DNA from: Pyrenula massariospora
Lineage: Eukaryota; Ascomycota; Eurotiomycetes; Pyrenulales; Pyrenulaceae
Reading direction: 5' to 3'
DNA: 64,000 nt
Assembly (NCBI GenBank): GCA_021030905.1
Contig: JAGFMI010000008.1
Location: 1,116,001 to 1,180,000, forward strand
Shown: positions 45,165-56,946 of the stretch, one piece after another
How the letters are laid out: each line of letters begins with the position of its first letter
Numbering within the stretch: the first letter of the stretch is position 1
Translations under genes and position numbers: made by a program
Notes under the pieces: model-generated
What the model saw: the letters and a program-made list of their open reading frames with translations, nothing else
Database searches by the model: none
What the model was told of the DNA's origin: nothing

Positions 45165-46058
45165 AATCGAGAAAGATCTGCAAGGTTTTTAGGGCGGTTT
45201 GTGAGGGCGTAGATGTTCGAAGTTGTGCAGAGCCAGTACACAAGCTTGAATATTGCCTGTCTGTCAATTGGCATTCATGCAAAGACAATGGTCGTGAATG
45301 GAAAGACAAGGAGATGCAAAAAATTATGAAACATGTCACGGATGGGAAACGGAGAGAAAGATGAAAGCTGGTGGGAACGTCTTAGGGGATGGCAGTGCTT
45401 CTGAGTTTTCCAGGTGGCGTTGTCCGACTGCAACTCTGGTCAAACTTCAGTGTGTATTCAATCATCATCTGCGGATGTTATGGACACAGTCAACATTGCC
45501 TGGAGATTACCGCGATCGCCGATAGCGCCATGCAAACAGCGAGGAGATTGAAAGGACTCGGAAAGCGGTTCAACAGTCGCCGCATCTGACCACGAGCCAG
45601 CCATGAGCTTCCGCTGCACCTGGTCGTATGTGCTAGCACAGCTGGTTCCACGGCAGCGGACCTGCTAGTCAAAGTGTAGCAGGATCAGAGTCCGGCGCTA
45701 CGAAGAATGGGGATGAAGGACGTGCGAGAGAGGATGAGACGTGCATCAGGGAGATCGGAAGCTTGGAGAGTGAGGTGGAGATGGAGGAGGTCGGCCAGAC
45801 AAGAGCCGACTCCGCGTCCTGCCTGGAATCTCCACCCTTGGCAATCTCATCTTCTCACCATCTTTTACGTTGAATACAACATTCTGGCTTTAAAAACTTA
45901 GAACCTACAGATAGCACTATGATGTACTGTGCAGAAGTAGGCAATCCTTCTGATCAACAAGCCCCGTGGAGATGTCGTTGGGTAGCTCTAGAAGCACACC
46001 AAAGGCCATTATCGAACTAGACATCAACACCCATAGACATCTAAACACCAATCAAGTT
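45165..46058. other. intergenic region
   Basis: This 894-base stretch holds the promoter of the long disordered protein and the 3' flank of the GST gene. No coding signal was recognised. Confidence 0.4.
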
Positions 46059-47476
46059 TCAAGACAAGACCTTGCCTCTCTTTTCGCCAACCTCTCGCTG
46101 ATGTTTCGCTGCAGGGACTTCTTCATCCTTTGGGAAGATATTAGGGATGGGCCCAACAGGCGTGATGCTGAATTGATTAATCTGCTTATGACTCTTCGTG
46201 TAATGGTTCTTGATGTGCTCAAACTCGGTTGTCTCGTGAAAAGCAGGGACACTCCAGTACAGATTTCTTACCCAGCGATGAATGTTCGGATAGCCGCTGC
46301 GGATGTCTCGAATGTTGCATTTGAAATGTTGAACATATACAGGGTCGAAGCGGATGATGGTAGTAAACAGTCTCACGTCTCCTTCCGTCAGATGTTGCCC
46401 CCAGTAGAATGGTTGATGTTCTGGCTTTGACAAGTGCTCTTCGACGCGGTCTAGGGACTTGAAGAGCTGAGTGACGGCTTTCACGTAAGCTGCCTCACTT
46501 GTCGCGAAGCCGGACTTGTAGACGCCATTATTAATATCATTGTACGTCCATTCATTCGTGTCTTCAATGTCTTTCTGCAGCTCGGGGGGAAAGAGATCTA
46601 TCTTTGCCTTCTCTTCAGGCAGAATGGAATCAAATTCATGGTAGAACATCCGGATTATCTCGCTAGATTCGTTGGAAACAATTGTCTCGGTTTTGGTGTC
46701 ATAGAGCGTAGGAACTGTGAAGCGTCCTTTGTAGTCGGGATCAACTGAGAAATAGATATCGCGTAGATGGGTGACACCGTTATGCAAGGGATCAGGACGG
46801 ACATTCTCTCCAGGAAGAGACTCGTCCGGAGTAGAGAAACGCCAGCCTTTGTGGTTTTGATCAATATCCAAACTCATCTGAAGAAAAGAGCGTAAAACCT
46901 TTTTCTAGCATGTGCCAGTGCACGCTAGTAAACGGAATGATGTCCTCGAGCCCTTTTATTTTGCGGACTATAAGCGTGCGATGTGCTATATATCGTCAGT
47001 CACACACACAAAGCAAAGCCAGACTTCCAAAACTGGAGTTGTTGAAAGTTCTTCAACGCTCGGGAACTGGCGTTGTGGTCTTTGACACACTTACCCCACG
47101 GGCAAGCATAGCTGACATAAAGGTGATAACGACCCTTCTCGGGCGGGTACCGGGCACCTGGCTTGCTTGATATAAAATCTCTAAATGCAGAAGCTCCTCG
47201 TTTGAATTCCCCGGACGTATCCTTGGGGTCGACCCAGTCGGTGATCTTCAGCGGTGTCAGCCCGAATCTGGCAAGATTACCGTCTCTGGATGTCCAAGCA
47301 AGTATCAAGATAATCAATGATAGTGGAAAAAGGAGGGAATGACAGAACCGTACCGCCATTGCTGTGCCTGAAACTTTCAAGTCCGTCTTAGGGGTAGAAG
47401 TAATTGTACGGATGCTATACGGAAATGAACTCAAATGGGAGCGGAAAGATGCGATCCGCCTTGTTGACTGAAGCAT
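46059..47476 (-). CDS. glutathionyl-hydroquinone reductase-like GST
   Basis: Exons are 47476-47095, 46985-46899 and 46846-46059, giving 418 residues. The introns (109 and 52 bases) join at YACPW/AHRTLIVRKIKGLEDII and HWHMLEKG/WRFS, both conserved in the family. The second donor (GTTTTA) is unusual. The N-terminus (MLQSTRRIASFRSHLSS) looks like a mitochondrial targeting signal, with a hydrophobic stretch at about residues 48-61. The catalytic Cys is in YACPW (~124). The second half has FTVPTLYD, SNESSEIIRMF and a helical GST domain (PFYWGQHLTEGDVRLFTT). This is the Xi/omega-like class (yeast Ecm4/Gto, bacterial YqjG), which reduces glutathionyl-hydroquinones. Confidence 0.88.
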
Positions 47477-47947
47477 GGAGCAGAGGTACTTTGTTCCAAT
47501 GCGCTCTATTTCAATGCTACCCGCAGCCTTTTGCTGGGAGCTATATGCAGGTCATACAAATGCGGGGATCGTTGGGAAAGGTTAGAACGATGACGCTTCG
47601 CCGTGGCCACCGATTGGTAAGGCAACCCAGAAACTCGCTGACCGAGCATGCAGTAATGCGATCGATCGAATTGCTGTAGGGGTTATGATTGACGATGAAC
47701 GGCATCTATAAAGTACATAGAGCGGCAGTGGCACCAATTACCACCTTGTCGATGCTACATTCGTGGTGAACAAAAAATTCGCCTCTCTTTCGTCTGAAAG
47801 GGTGCGATCTATCATCTATGGGTATGGGCCCTTTTATGAAGCTTTCAAGAACGCCTAGCAAAATCTGCGAAGAACCAAACGATCTCGGGCCTCTTTGTCC
47901 ACCGTTCTGGCGCCAGACTCCCATTCTATGATTTAGACCAAGATAAT
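47477..47947. other. short intergenic region
   Basis: This 471-base gap lies between the GST start and the UBA1 stop codon. It should hold the GST promoter. No gene was seen. Confidence 0.4.
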
Positions 47948-50900
47948 CTATTTACCAAGCTTCACCATCACGTAAGGAACCTCCACGTCCTCCTCAGTTT
48001 GATCCTCTGCCGTTATCTCGAAGATAACATTCTTTTGGTGATCTGGGATGGGCTTCTTGCTAATCGTCTCAACAAGTTTACTTAGCCTGTGACGCATTGT
48101 TAGCTCAGTCTAAGCCGGGTGAGAATTGTCACTCAACACCTACTTCATAGGGAGCCGATCCTTGTTCTTTGACGCAGGATAGAAAGAAGCATACAGTAAG
48201 CTCACTCCGGAGCTGACCATGCTGATTGTCAACCCCTTGTTTTCAAATGTATCGATGAACTCTTGTAGTGTAATATTGTCCACTTCGAACCGATCCCAGA
48301 GTTTGTCGATGGTGACTTCACCATTCTTGCCCATATACTTGCCTTTTGGGCTTGCAATGGGCTCACTGAAGCCAAAGAAGGGTAGAGCTAGATTGATAAA
48401 GCCATTTTTATATTGTTCCAAGTCAGTCTTGCCATCCACAACCTTGTACAGCTCGAGAACCACAAGCCCAGTAACCAGAGCGGTGGTTGTTGCGATTGCT
48501 GGGATGATCTTGCCGGCAATGAATTTGGTCTTATGTCTATCTGCCACAGCAATTTCATAATTCATGGCTCGTAGATTGCTTGCAGCAGTGATGAAATCAA
48601 TGTGATGATTCGTATCATCGTCCTTCTCGAACTCAACAGGAGCCAGCGTGAACCCGTTCATCTTTTGAGGATTCGGGAGCGTATCCACTATACGCTGGAA
48701 CTCATCTGAGTCACTTGAGAGATTACCGGCCCCTGCATTGGGATCCTCCTCATTATCATTTGCCTGGATCTTGAGATTCTTGTCAGGCTCGAACTTCGGT
48801 ATGACCATACTCGACATGACCTTTGTGTAGTAATCATTTCCAACTTTCGGTGTTTGGATGCCGTAGTTAAAAGCGTGAAGATTTGCAGCAGCAATAATGA
48901 ATCCCATGTGCGTAGGCTCTTGAGGGTCAAATCTCAGCGGGTTAGGAGCTCGCTTCGGACCGGACCAGAAGGGTTGGCCAGATGAAGTTTTCGAGTCTTT
49001 GGGGAAGTTGTGTAGAAGTTGTTGAATTGCGTTGCTGTACTGTTCCTCGAATTTTCGTCGGGCCCATGCAATGCAGTCGTCGAAGGTCGTCGGCTTCTCC
49101 GTAACAAGGAATTTCTTGAGATCTTCAAGCGTCTGCTTCTCGTTTCCCTGCTGTTTGAGGGCCTTTTGAATGAAGTCGGGTTGGCTTAGATACAGATTGC
49201 AGGTCTCTGGTGGCCCAACAAAGGACGCTTCAAAAAGATCCCTAGCCCATGCAATAGTATGCTCGATCCTGTTTGGGAAGCTGCGTAATGTGCACATGGG
49301 GAAACTCTGCTCGGGAGGATCGCGCGAACTTGAATAGGACTCGGTAAGCCGTGGCAAGATGACCTGGCTATTTCCTTTTGTGCCGAGAGTTCCACTCTCC
49401 AAAAGTGGCTTCATGAAGAAAACGCATCGTCGGTCAATGTAAGTGCGAGCATCGACGTTGTCTAAAGCATTGGTGACACCATCGAGCTGAGACCAAAATT
49501 CCTCATTGAAGACATGCTCAGAGTCTGCCCCGACTCGTTCATTCAGCGCAATTATCTTGCCCTTCAAGTCTGGGTTCATAAATTGCATGGCCTGAGCAGC
49601 ACATTCACTTTTCGGCTTGCCAACATCCTTATTACGAAACAGGAACTGGCGATTGAGGTTACTCTTTTCAATCGAGTCGTTGTCCGTCACGATTATTTTG
49701 CCATCCGTCCCTGTAGCAAGACCAATCATTGCATAGTTCTTAAGCATTTCGCATCCAATGGCACCAGATCCGACAAGGAATTCATTGATATTAGCGAGCT
49801 TTGCCTGGAATTCTCTGCCGAATACTGCAATCTGTCCATCATATCGGCTTCCTGTTGGCTTACAGAGTTCTTCTGAACGCTTGGTTGACGTTGGTAATGC
49901 TTCAAGGGCGTCAAAATAGAGCCATTGCACGATCGGGTTGAATTTTCCAGAAACTGACTTCAAGACTTCTTGAGCCGCTAATCCACCAAAAAAGGCGGCC
50001 ATTGGGCTAAGATCTCCTTGAGCTTGATAACTAAGTTCGGTGAGAACTTTCTTGTCAAGGTCAGTGTCCAGCTCGGCGGCTTTTGCAAGAGACTGTGCAA
50101 AGCTGAGAACTTCTTGTGCGTCTGAATCACTATGTGGCCGCGGATACCGACCTCCGTGACTGTCGGCAAATTGATGCAGTGCTTGTATGCCCACATGCAA
50201 TTGCTGAGGTCGATCAAATTTAGCAAAGTCAGACATCATCAGTTCAGGCTTCTTGATTTGTTCCGACAGAGATTGGAAATCGATAAACTTAGGCATCTTG
50301 ACCTGATGGAAAAGGCCACCACTTTGATACTGGCCCAATCCTGAGACATCGCCAATCGAGAATGTGTACGGCCCCTTCACGGTTATCTTCTTTGGCGCTA
50401 CATCGTTCAACTTCTCCATACCCTTGACTTCAGTGAAGGTAACGAAATCACCATCTTCTAAGCCATGCCTTGTCTCATCAAGTGCCGACACTAACCCCTC
50501 ATTATCAATACCAGCAACAATGCCACTAACGGGGTTCTCTCCTGTGGCATCGCCAACAGTAAAGTTCTTCCCGAAGTCTGTGAAGACATAACCAAATAAT
50601 CCAAATGTATCCGTGATGATCAGATAAATTCCGTGTTGATGACAATATTCTGAGATGACAATTTGGTCTTTGAGAGGAGTCTCGGTGAGAACGACGACTT
50701 GATATTTGCTCAGTTGATTTATATCGGAAGTCAAACTTTTGGCTTCGTGTGTAGTGACAGGGGTGTAAGCATTGAGTTCAGCGACTCTGGGTGTTGTGAT
50801 TTTATCGCGCCGCTGGCCAACGTCTTCAGGACGGAGAAAAAATTGAGCGGAGAGGTCGGATATGGCAACAGGGTTCGGATCGTAGAGAGCAAGGGACTTA

Positions 50901-51198
50901 ACACCGGCAAGGGCAACGTTCTTGGCTAGAAGAAGGCGAGCTGTCAGTCAACCTCTTGTTAATCTCACGAATGAAGACCCACCAATTTCAGCACCAAGGC
51001 CCTTCAATCCAACAATAAGAACATTTGAGGCACTCATTCGCTTCATGGCCTCATGACCTAGGACGTAGCTGGAGTTGTCAATCTCTTCTGTACCCAGTAT
51101 CGAGATAAAGACTCTTACAGCTGACGGCTATAAAGGGACTCATCAATTTCGCCCTGCTTTAACTGCTCAACCACGTCCCCTGGACTATCCATCTGCAT
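47948..51198 (-). CDS. uba1: UBA1 ubiquitin-activating enzyme E1
   Basis: Exons are 51198-51119, 51068-50983, 50925-48144 and 48086-47948, giving 1028 residues, the usual length. Junctions restore DESLYSRQL/YVLGHEAMKRM, GLGAEI/AKNVALAGVKSL and RLPMK/LSKLVE. It has an inactive first adenylation half, an active second half with the ATP loop LVGSGAIGCEMLKNYAM and DNDSIEKSNLNRQFLFR, and the catalytic Cys in SFPMCTLRSFPNRIEHT. The C-terminal ubiquitin-fold domain ends VKLGK. It activates ubiquitin with ATP and loads E2 enzymes. An upstream in-frame exon (51390-51379, after a basic stretch KRKSSDEDLAPPEKK) may extend the N-terminus, as nuclear E1 forms have. Confidence 0.96.
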
Positions 51199-52139
51199 TT
51201 TGGAGTCCTGTGGACGCAGTCAGTGCTATGCACAGTTTCGTAAATCACATGTTAGCGCCAGGGCAGGACAGCTTCAGGCGAAGCCTAGATAGACAGAAGA
51301 CCGCCACCGAGCCGAACATTGTTCCATGAGACCAGTCTGCTATGAGTGGATATGGAATTTTTCGGGATAGATGCTCACCCGTAAGGTCATGATCTTTTTC
51401 TCAGGTGGTGCAAGGTCCTCGTCTGAAGATTTACGCTTGCTTCCCAGCTTGAAGGGTTCGGGGTCTTCGGCGTGAGGGGAAATTTTGAGAGACTGATGGG
51501 CGGTCTTGCACGAAGGCAAGACCTGTCGATATAAAACAGGAAGGTTGCTTATCAAGGCTTAAAGAGGAGGGTTTGTAATACACCTAGAGCTGCAGCAGCG
51601 GGGCGGGTAAGGCTTGATATTTGTGGCAACGTAGCGAGAGCGCTGAACAAAACTGAAGTCTCGTTGCGCGCCTGGATCCGGATGGGGAGGGAATTAATCT
51701 CTAGGTTCGAGAGTTTGAATTCTATACAAGGTAGCAGTCGAGAAATGGCAAAGTAGGTTGGTCACCTCAACCCAGGCAGAACGACGGTGCGACGTGAGGA
51801 AGGTATCCCGGGAAGTATCAGCGGGTCTTTCTGTCCCTCCCTCCATCGCTTTCTATCGACTGCCTGACATATCCATTCACCTTATCACACGACCTCGCAA
51901 CGATACTCCCGAGAAGCTGAATAGGTTTACGCCATTCTAGAATCCCTACAAATATAATTTAGGCTCCTCACAATATTCTCTGGGAGATGAAGCACCCCAG
52001 TGGACTTGAATGTTCCGTTTCGAAATCTTAGGTCGTATTATATTTTATGCCACACAGCTCCTAGTACATCCAGAGGTGTAGATGTGGAGATGAGAATTTC
52101 AACTCTGCATAAGATACAGAAACCATCAGAGCATGCAAA
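51199..52139. promoter_or_regulatory. divergent promoter region
   Basis: This stretch lies between the starts of UBA1 and the GCP4-like gene. It contains the possible 5' exon of UBA1 (51379-51546) and a pyrimidine-rich patch near 51830-51850. Nothing else was recognised. Confidence 0.35.
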
Positions 52140-54473
52140 ATGTTACATGAGGTCCTTCTGTCGCTATCCGGATATCAGTCACCTCTGCTTGAGCACGCGA
52201 CCGATTCCAAACACGAAAAGCAAGACTCAAGTACCTTCCCCCTTTTGTCTCCGCCAGAAAAGGCCCTCTTATCGAATCTAGCCCACATAAGCGAGCTCCA
52301 TATTCAATTGAAGCGAGAAACGGCAAGGATAATTGCCTCGCATGAGTCCGTGATCTGTCAAACTGTCTCAGCTGCAATAGCATCGGAACACCTTGGTCGC
52401 TTACGGAAGAAAATTCTAGAAGTGGAACAGCACATCTTAGCAAAGGATGCATCCTATGTTGGTGGATATGGGATCGTTCCTCTCTCAACTCTTGTAAACG
52501 AGTTCGCGCCATGGACGAGACGGTTGGAGTGGTTACGTGATGTAACAGATTTCATGCTACCGATTCAACAGGATCACCACGCCTCACAGAAAACCGCTGC
52601 CACTGGTGCTGCTCTCATCAACCATCTTCGAAGCAAATCGCGCACAGGATATCCAGATCTGGAAGAGATGGCGATGAAGCTTGACAGCACAGCAGAACTG
52701 ACTTGGTTGCGTCAACTATCTAGCTGGATTCTCTACGGGGTATTACCAGCTTCCGGACAAGGGGACTTTCTAATCCAACCGAAATCACACCCGGGTCATG
52801 ACGCCGGGAGTCGAGAAAATCCGTATAGTTTGCGTGACGGTTTGGCCCCTTCATTTGTGACACCACAAGCAGCATCCTCGATTCTTTTCGTGGGAAGATC
52901 ATTGGATCAGATTCGTGAAAGACTAAAGGCTTCTAAGTCTTCAAATAAATCAGCTTTTGAGCTCCTGCCAGACCATATCTCTCTTGTACGCAAGCTCGCT
53001 CCTCCAATATCCCAGTCTCAGTTTGCGCAAACAATCTCTTCTATTCGTTCTTCTATCTCTCGTAATGTTCTTGCACACTTGCTTCCGCTATCCAAAGTCC
53101 AAGATGCGCTGAAAGTCCTTCAAGAATTTTCCTTGCTTAAACGAGGCGAGTTCGCCATTAGCCTGATTGCTCACGCCGACTCAAGCGTGCAAAGCCGTAA
53201 TCACAAACACGAGGCCATCAAGCCTGCGAGAAAAGCGGGCTTCTTGGATGGTATCATTGTCAAGAATGTCGAATTGAGCGCCACACTTGCAGAGACGTGG
53301 TCAGAACTCGAATCTTTGCAGAAAGAAGAAGATCCGATTGATGATGCACAGGAGTTAGCGAGGGATCTACTTTATCTTACAACTGAAGAGCCTCACATTC
53401 CACGTTCAGATGACACAGATGCAAAACATCCGGTTCTGCGGTGTCAAGAGTCCTTTCAATTCTTCCATGATCTAGTCTTCCCCAACGCAACATACTTGAG
53501 AATACGCGTACAGCCACCGCTGGATCTTTTCATGAATGAGAGCGACACGGCTACTTATACCCTTATTAGCATGTATCTCTTGAGCATTCAACGGGGTGAA
53601 ATACATCTAAACGAGCTATGGCGGCGAACGCAGCTACGTCGGTCATATCCAGCACCACTCGGTCCACCTGCAAGCATTACTCCAGCCGGTCAAGGCAGTC
53701 TGTCTACTAGAAGACGAAGGGAGAATTCTAGAAGCTTAAATATGAGGAAACATTGGGCAGCCGCAAGCTCAGCCCTCTACGTCCTTTCTGTTTTGCGAGG
53801 CTATTTCCAAGGAGAAGTCATCCAAATTTGTTCAGAGCATTTCGTAGAATGGGTCAACCGATTTCAGCATATTCAGGATAGCCCCGAGGACTCTCAGGAT
53901 GCAACAATTACAAATCGTCCTTCCGATTCCGGGTCCAACTTCCAGAAATCTGAATCACGTGACCGAGGAATTCCGAAGGGTGCAGTCCATCCTGATCCAG
54001 AAGTCCTTGCAAATGCTCACAGGACCTTCCTGTCTATGTTAACTTTCTCTCTACTTCTTAATTCGACCAACTTTTGCGCTGCTCTGCGAGGCGTCCTAGT
54101 CAACGTCGAGCATTTTGTTGCCCTGATTTCAAGGCTGCAACGAACGCACAATGACCTTGACCTTGAAGAAGATGAAGGTGTTTTAGATTCTCTTACTGAT
54201 CATCGTGCCGAGGAGGCAAAACTTTTGGCCGAACTCGATAGAAGCCGAAATGAACTTGAAAATGCTGTCACAGCTGTTATTGATCAGATAAAGAAAATTG
54301 AAGAGCAGCAGGTTAGTGAGCCATGGAGGTCGGAAACCTACGACCTTGAGACAATCGATCACAATTACCAGCCACTCCACAGTACCGGAATCGAAAGACT
54401 ACTCATCAAGCTAGACTCGTTGAGAGGAGGCATCGACGCCGTGGGCAGCGACGATAGCGATTTTTCTCGCTGA
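52140..54473 (+). CDS. gamma-tubulin complex component, GCP4-like
   Basis: This single exon codes 777 residues. The first residues (MLHEVLLSLSGYQSPLL) are typical of GCP4, a Spc97/Spc98-family protein. N-terminal GRIP1-like blocks follow (LREVE-like KILEVEQHILAKDASYVGGYGIVP, TRRLEWLRDVTDF). A mid-region recognition block reads SWILYGVLPASGQGDFLI. The C-terminal GRIP2 part has LFPNATYLRIRVQPPLDLF-like sequence (VFPNATYLRIRVQPPLDLFM), HPDPEVLANAHRTFLSMLTF and LLIKLDSLRGGID. It should form part of the gamma-tubulin ring that starts microtubules at spindle pole bodies. Confidence 0.85.
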   Translation: MLHEVLLSLSGYQSPLLEHATDSKHEKQDSSTFPLLSPPEKALLSNLAHISELHIQLKRETARIIASHESVICQTVSAAIASEHLGRLRKKILEVEQHILAKDASYVGGYGIVPLSTLVNEFAPWTRRLEWLRDVTDFMLPIQQDHHASQKTAATGAALINHLRSKSRTGYPDLEEMAMKLDSTAELTWLRQLSSWILYGVLPASGQGDFLIQPKSHPGHDAGSRENPYSLRDGLAPSFVTPQAASSILFVGRSLDQIRERLKASKSSNKSAFELLPDHISLVRKLAPPISQSQFAQTISSIRSSISRNVLAHLLPLSKVQDALKVLQEFSLLKRGEFAISLIAHADSSVQSRNHKHEAIKPARKAGFLDGIIVKNVELSATLAETWSELESLQKEEDPIDDAQELARDLLYLTTEEPHIPRSDDTDAKHPVLRCQESFQFFHDLVFPNATYLRIRVQPPLDLFMNESDTATYTLISMYLLSIQRGEIHLNELWRRTQLRRSYPAPLGPPASITPAGQGSLSTRRRRENSRSLNMRKHWAAASSALYVLSVLRGYFQGEVIQICSEHFVEWVNRFQHIQDSPEDSQDATITNRPSDSGSNFQKSESRDRGIPKGAVHPDPEVLANAHRTFLSMLTFSLLLNSTNFCAALRGVLVNVEHFVALISRLQRTHNDLDLEEDEGVLDSLTDHRAEEAKLLAELDRSRNELENAVTAVIDQIKKIEEQQVSEPWRSETYDLETIDHNYQPLHSTGIERLLIKLDSLRGGIDAVGSDDSDFSR

Positions 54474-54750
54474 TTTCCAACAGCTTAGGGTCATGCAAAA
54501 TTTCCTCATACTTTAAGAATGAAACTGAATCAATATGGTTGTTTACACTTGAAGATTTTTCAGCGGCTCCCCGTCAGTATGGACCGTGACGGCTGGTTTT
54601 CACTATCAACTACAAGCAACTTGTTCTTGGGTATACCGTTCATGAACACACCAAAAATCCGCCGCCATTGGTATCGCCGAAGCCATGCTGCCAACCGTAA
54701 AAATTCGAAGGACTGTTCATTCCAATCCCAACGTAAAGATAACAAAGTCG

Positions 54751-55659
54751 TCAACCATCATAGATCTTATTTATCTCGTCCACTAAATCTCCTGGTTCGT
54801 GCCCCATCGGGCAGTCCTTCCACTCTCCGCCATCCATGATGCATTTTGACTTCCCATTCACACGCACGGTGCAACTCTTTGTAACGCCCGCCTCCTCTGT
54901 CCTAATCACGCTATCCCTCAACAGCCCCAGTCCTTCTCCTTCATCGCTGATGCAACTGTTGATCTTTGAGAAATCGAGGCCTTGCTCCAAGGCACAGGAT
55001 TCAATAAGCTGGCGCTCGGGAATACGTTTGTATGAGGAGATGACGCAATTCGCGTAGCCGAGAGATCGGACAGGTTCTGGGTAGAGTTTCTGAGCGCATA
55101 GTAGGATCATGTTGCCGAGACATTCTGGCGGACCATGCATACAGGACACGGCGTCGGAATTGGGATCAACGCTGAGAGCGACAAGCTTTAGCAAACACAC
55201 AAGCATGGGCGGACTAGCCTCAACTCACGCGCCAATGTAGGACAGCTGGAAATCGACCTTATCGCTCACATTCGCCATCGCTGGCACTATCATGTCCTGC
55301 AGACATCTCTTTGCATCGGGGCATTTGGACATTATGTGCGCTTCTAAAGGGACTTTTTTCGTGACGTGGCCTGTTGCCTCTGATCCTAACGGGCTCTGAA
55401 ATCTTTCTTCCTTGATCACGGCAGCGGCGACATCAAGATCATGATTTCGGACCAGTGATTCTGGCACTGGAAAAAGGCAATGCCGCGAAAGCAGCCACAA
55501 CGACGTTAAGCAAATTGCCACCAGCGCCAGCCGTCGAAGAAAACGGTCTCGGAGGTAGGATGACCATTTCTGTCGTGGGGACGAGGATCGCTGATGTCGT
55601 TCGTATGGGGGAGGCGTTGCAGGATAGCCGAGGAAAGGATACCTAGATTTGTCGTCCAT
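54751..55659 (-). CDS. GILT-family thiol reductase-like protein
   Basis: Exons are 55659-55229 and 55171-54751, giving 283 residues. The 57-base intron joins YIGA/VDPNSDAVSCMHGP. The N-terminus is cytosolic and Pro/Ser-rich, with one membrane segment (LRRLALVAICLTSLWLL). The GILT domain starts at VPLEAHIMSKCPDAKRCLQ and includes CMHGPPECLGNMILLCAQKL and a Cys-rich tail (SCTVRVNGKSKCIMDGGEW). The active-site pair is CPDAKRC rather than the animal CxxC, which is usual for fungal members. It probably acts in the vacuole or secretory path. Reductase activity is not certain. Confidence 0.88.
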
Positions 55660-56946
55660 TACTGATAGAGGGTATCACTGCAATCTAATAATCGTCATCA
55701 GGCAGGACGTTGTGGCAGGCTTAGAGTGGCTTTTCCATCGACGTTGAGACAGCTGTCGTGCAGGGTGTGGCAGTATTTCGCGTTGGAGGAGTGGGTGCCG
55801 GTGTGTTGGGCGCCACGCTTGCTAGTTCGCGGCGTGGCCTGCGATGGAGGGGATTTGGGGGCGGAAACAGCCTCTTTGGCCTCCCCTGGCCGGTTCAACT
55901 TGTGGCGCGTGCGAGGCGACGGGGCTTATTCTCGTCTGCGGTGCGAGGGGTACAGGGAGATGGTTCATCAGACGTCTTAAGCTTTGTGATGTGGCGACTG
56001 TCATTACCTATCTTATCATATCGTCTTGGAGCAACAGTCTTATTCGTGGGACTGATCAGCGTGTAGACTCTGTAGAGGCACTCCATCACCTGGCGGGCTC
56101 CCTGCGGGGAAGCTTTAGGTTCACCTCCCCTGCCGGCCACCACGCAAGCTACTGTACCCAAAGTACCTATACTTGGACGAGGCGCCTAGTATCTTGCAGT
56201 TTCGCCTCGATCGCGTGGATGTCTCAGTTTAGCTACCTCTAGCCTGGCCATCATCAGTCATCAGGCCCCGTCTTACATGATTGTCGTCGTCCTACATTCC
56301 CCAACCGTAGCGGCTGTTTGGTGCGTACGACTCGAGCAACCATGCCGTCCCTGACCTTCAGCTCTGCCAGGCCTCCCCCACCAGAGAGCCATGTGCTACT
56401 ACTGCATCCCTCGTCCGCCCACCAATCTGACCACGTCCACGACCCCCATCCTTCACCCACTTTAACTGACACTTCGGACGGTCCCCCAACAGCTTTCCCT
56501 AATACGTTCGCTGGTAGATTGCAAAGACGCGACCCTCGTCCACTTAGAGCTGTCAAGAGCTCACACGACCTCCAGATCCGCGGCAATAGCTCGCTTCTCA
56601 CCAGACCCTACGGACCCTTTCCAGCTTCGACCCGCGAGTCACGAACCGCTTTTCCCTGACGAGGCTGACGCATTTGCCCAACAACAAGTAGTGCATTACA
56701 CCTCCAATGTCACATCGGCACTGAAGGTAGTATTCACCGCGAATTGACTCCGGAGCATCTGCAGAAACAAAACACATGTCAATCCCACACGGACCCAAGC
56801 AATCGTGATGTTTGTATTCTTTTATCATCGAACGCCTTGTACTTGAGCTCTCCCCGCGCCATCCCCATTCACGGGAGAACAAACAGGTGTCGTGTGAGCC
56901 AGACATCTTGGAAAATCACGCATCGGCCCCCACCACCACATTAGAC
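55660..56946. other. intergenic region with one possible small ORF
   Basis: This 1.3 kb stretch lies between the divergent GILT-like and hexokinase-like genes. A Pro-rich ORF from the ATG at 56342 to 56659 (105 codons, good ATG context) could be a small protein or a leader ORF, but it has no recognisable motif. The rest shows no gene. Confidence 0.35.
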
